A stretch of DNA of 13,650 nucleotides. It comes from Actinomycetes bacterium (GTDB taxonomy: Bacteria > Actinomycetota > Acidimicrobiia > Acidimicrobiales > UBA8190). A program made the translations under genes and the position numbers. Below, in pieces: positions 11,955 to 13,650 of this stretch (position 1 is the stretch's first letter; each line of letters starts with the position of its first letter). The notes under the pieces are model-generated. The model did not search any database. It was not told the origin of the DNA and worked only from the letters and a program-made list of their open reading frames with translations. Location of the stretch: the NCBI GenBank assembly GCA_021798135.1, contig JAJZYI010000054.1, positions 1-13,650 on the forward strand, read 5' to 3'.

Positions 11955-13562
11955 ATGGGGGGAACGCGATCGAGGGTCGTGCGCCACTACGTCCCGGTCG
12001 CCGTGGCCGCCGCCGCCGTCGCCCTGCTCGTCGTGCTGGCGCCCACGGTGGCGCCGCCGGCGGCCGCGCCGGCCGCGTCGAGCGGCGCTGGTGCCGGGGC
12101 CCGCCCGGCATACCCGCCGGGCGACGCGCCGGGGGACCCGGGGGTCGCCGCCAGCGGGGTCCGCTGCGGCAACGGCGCCCGGCAGGTCACGTGGTCGCGG
12201 TACGCCCCGTACTGCCAGCCGGCCTTCCACGGGCACAACGGCGGCGCCACGTCACCGGGCGTCACCGGCAGCACGATCACGGTGACGTTCCGGTACGCGG
12301 CCACGCCGATCGAGCAGAAGCTCTTCGCCCAGGTGGCACCGGGAACCTTCGAGACCGAGGCCCAGAGCATCGCCCTGGCCCGGCAGTACGTGTCGCTGTT
12401 CAACCGTGACTTCGACCTGTACGGCAGGAGGGTCGTCCTCAAGGTGTTCAACGGCAAGGGCGACTTCCTCGCCGAGCTGTCGGGGACGGGGAAGGTGGCG
12501 GCGCAGGCCGACGCGTCGACGGCCAAGAGCCTGGGAGCCTTCGCCGACGTCTCGGGCACCGTCTTCAACACGGCCCCCTACGACGACGCCCTGTCCGCCC
12601 AGCACGTGGTCTCCGTCGGCGGGCTGCTGGCCTCGGCGACGGCGATGCGGGCCCACGCGCCCTACCAGTACTTCCCCGGGCCGGACTGCGAGAAGACGGC
12701 GACCTCGACGGCGGCGGTCGTGGCTCGGGCCATGGCCGGGCTGCCGGCCATCTACGCGGGCAGCGCCGCGCTCCGGCACCGCACGCGGACGTTCGCCCTC
12801 ATCTCCCCGGACAACGCCGCCTACGCGACCTGCGGGCAGGCGGTCGTGACGGACCTGGCGGACCGCTACGGCATCCACCTGAAGGCCTGGATCAAGTACC
12901 ACCTCAGCCTGAACGCCCTGCAGACGGCGGCGGCGCAGGCTGCCAACACCGTCACCCAGCTCCAGGCCGACGGCGTCACCACCGTGCTGTGCGGCTGCGA
13001 CCCGATCACCCCGCTGTTCCTGGCCCAGGACGCCGCCACCCAGCACTACGAGCCGGAGTGGCTGGCGCTGGGGTACGGCGACGCCTTCAGCCGGCTGCCG
13101 AGCGCGGTGAGCCCGGCGGAGTGGGACCACTCGATCGCCGGCGGCTACGCGTCGCTGCCGCCGGCGCAGCAGGAGGCCGTGGCCGCCTACCGGCTGGCCA
13201 CCCACGACCCCACCGCCACGCCGCCGCCGTCGTACCAGTACGTGTACGAGCCGCTGCTCCTGCTGTTCGACGGGCTGCAGGCCGCCGGCCCCGACCTGAC
13301 GCCCGCGACGTTCGCGGCCGGGATCGCCTCGCTGCCGCCCTCGCTGCCGGGCGGCGAGTTCGGGCCGTGGTCGTTCGGGCCCGGCACGGTCGACCCGTCG
13401 GCCGGCTTCCAGCTGCTGCGGTGGGACAGCACGGCCACGAGCCCGCAGGACGGCAAGCCGGGCACGGGGCTGCCCTGCAACGGCGGCACGGTCTACCGGT
13501 TCGCCGACGTGGCGGCGACGTTGCCCGACCACCGCCAGCTCCAGTGCCCCGCGGTCCCGTGA
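11955..13562 (+). CDS. Periplasmic-binding-fold (ABC transporter substrate-binding-like) protein
   Basis: This is a secreted or membrane-anchored protein resembling type 1 periplasmic binding proteins of the Leu/Ile/Val-binding branch, which deliver ligands to ABC importers. The 535 residues exceed the usual 400 or so. A hydrophobic segment (about 12-30) acts as signal or anchor; no lipobox Cys is seen. A Pro/Ala/Gly-rich linker follows (31-68), then RYAPYCQPAFHGHNGGATSP and GVTGSTITVTFRYA, the typical first strand of such domains. Later parts include FALISPDNAAYATCGQAV and TTVLCGCDPITPLFLAQ, matching the alternate strands and helices of the two-lobed fold. Several cysteines may form disulfides. 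ATG 11955 follows AGGGG closely, with GGGAGGGAGG further up. No permease or ATPase gene is visible; the ligand is unknown. The stop is TGA 13560-13562. Confidence 0.8.
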   Translation: MGGTRSRVVRHYVPVAVAAAAVALLVVLAPTVAPPAAAPAASSGAGAGARPAYPPGDAPGDPGVAASGVRCGNGARQVTWSRYAPYCQPAFHGHNGGATSPGVTGSTITVTFRYAATPIEQKLFAQVAPGTFETEAQSIALARQYVSLFNRDFDLYGRRVVLKVFNGKGDFLAELSGTGKVAAQADASTAKSLGAFADVSGTVFNTAPYDDALSAQHVVSVGGLLASATAMRAHAPYQYFPGPDCEKTATSTAAVVARAMAGLPAIYAGSAALRHRTRTFALISPDNAAYATCGQAVVTDLADRYGIHLKAWIKYHLSLNALQTAAAQAANTVTQLQADGVTTVLCGCDPITPLFLAQDAATQHYEPEWLALGYGDAFSRLPSAVSPAEWDHSIAGGYASLPPAQQEAVAAYRLATHDPTATPPPSYQYVYEPLLLLFDGLQAAGPDLTPATFAAGIASLPPSLPGGEFGPWSFGPGTVDPSAGFQLLRWDSTATSPQDGKPGTGLPCNGGTVYRFADVAATLPDHRQLQCPAVP

Positions 13563-13591
13563 CGCCGGGCGGTGCGCCGGCCGGACCCCCT

Positions 13592-13619
13592 GCGGGCGGC
13601 CCCGGCGGCGGCGGCCCGC
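13592..13619 (+). terminator. Possible hairpin after binding-protein gene
   Basis: GCGGGC (13592-13597) can pair with GCCCGC (13614-13619) around a GC-rich loop, 29 nt after the stop. In sequence this rich in G and C such short stems arise easily, so the call is weak. The remaining bases to 13650 show nothing else. Confidence 0.25.
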
Positions 13620-13650
13620 GCGCGCTGCGCCGGCCGCCCGGGCCGAGGCG

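Overview
The window is about 70% GC or more and carries the core of an actinobacterial aerobic respiratory chain: a cytochrome bcc complex with a diheme cytochrome c (QcrC), a Rieske protein with three membrane segments (QcrA), a b6-like cytochrome b with a PDWY quinol-site motif (QcrB), and the four usual aa3 oxidase subunits, including the actinobacteria-specific small subunit IV (CtaF). These families, the very high GC and the weak or absent T-tracts after hairpins point to a high-GC actinobacterium, plausibly a deep lineage such as Acidimicrobiia. The lineage is an inference; no rRNA marker is present.

Layout. The plus-strand block 133-4661 is ctaE-qcrC-qcrA-qcrB followed by a GNAT acetyltransferase. 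qcrC/qcrA and qcrA/qcrB overlap by 4 nt. tyrS (4829-6076, plus) follows after two GC-rich hairpins. A convergent gap (6077-6303) holds a hairpin and degenerate repeats. The minus-strand block 10673-6304 is, in transcription order, a CopD-like membrane protein, tatA, ctaC, ctaD and ctaF. Upstream of it, also on the minus strand, is an enoyl-CoA hydratase/isomerase family gene (11517-10747). A hairpin-rich divergent region (11518-11954) separates that gene from a plus-strand periplasmic-binding-fold protein (11955-13562).

How the genes fit together. QcrCAB oxidises menaquinol and passes electrons through the two hemes of QcrC to the CuA site of CtaC, then to heme a and the heme a3/CuB site of CtaD. 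In known actinobacteria the two complexes form a bcc-aa3 supercomplex without soluble cytochrome c, and this gene content agrees. TatA belongs to the pathway expected to export the Rieske domain, whose third membrane segment is preceded by a KRRSFLGG twin-arginine motif. tyrS, the GNAT gene, the hydratase and the binding protein have no evident link to respiration.

I did not find a clearly new biological system. The most unusual material is fine-scale: a 15-bp minisatellite that builds a Ser/Thr-rich tail on CtaC, a Glu-to-Gln change in the CuA motif, a 33-bp tandem array upstream of tatA, a triplicated 14-mer over the tyrS stop codon, a possible CTG start coupled to the qcrB stop, and a perfect 17-bp hairpin in the divergent region.
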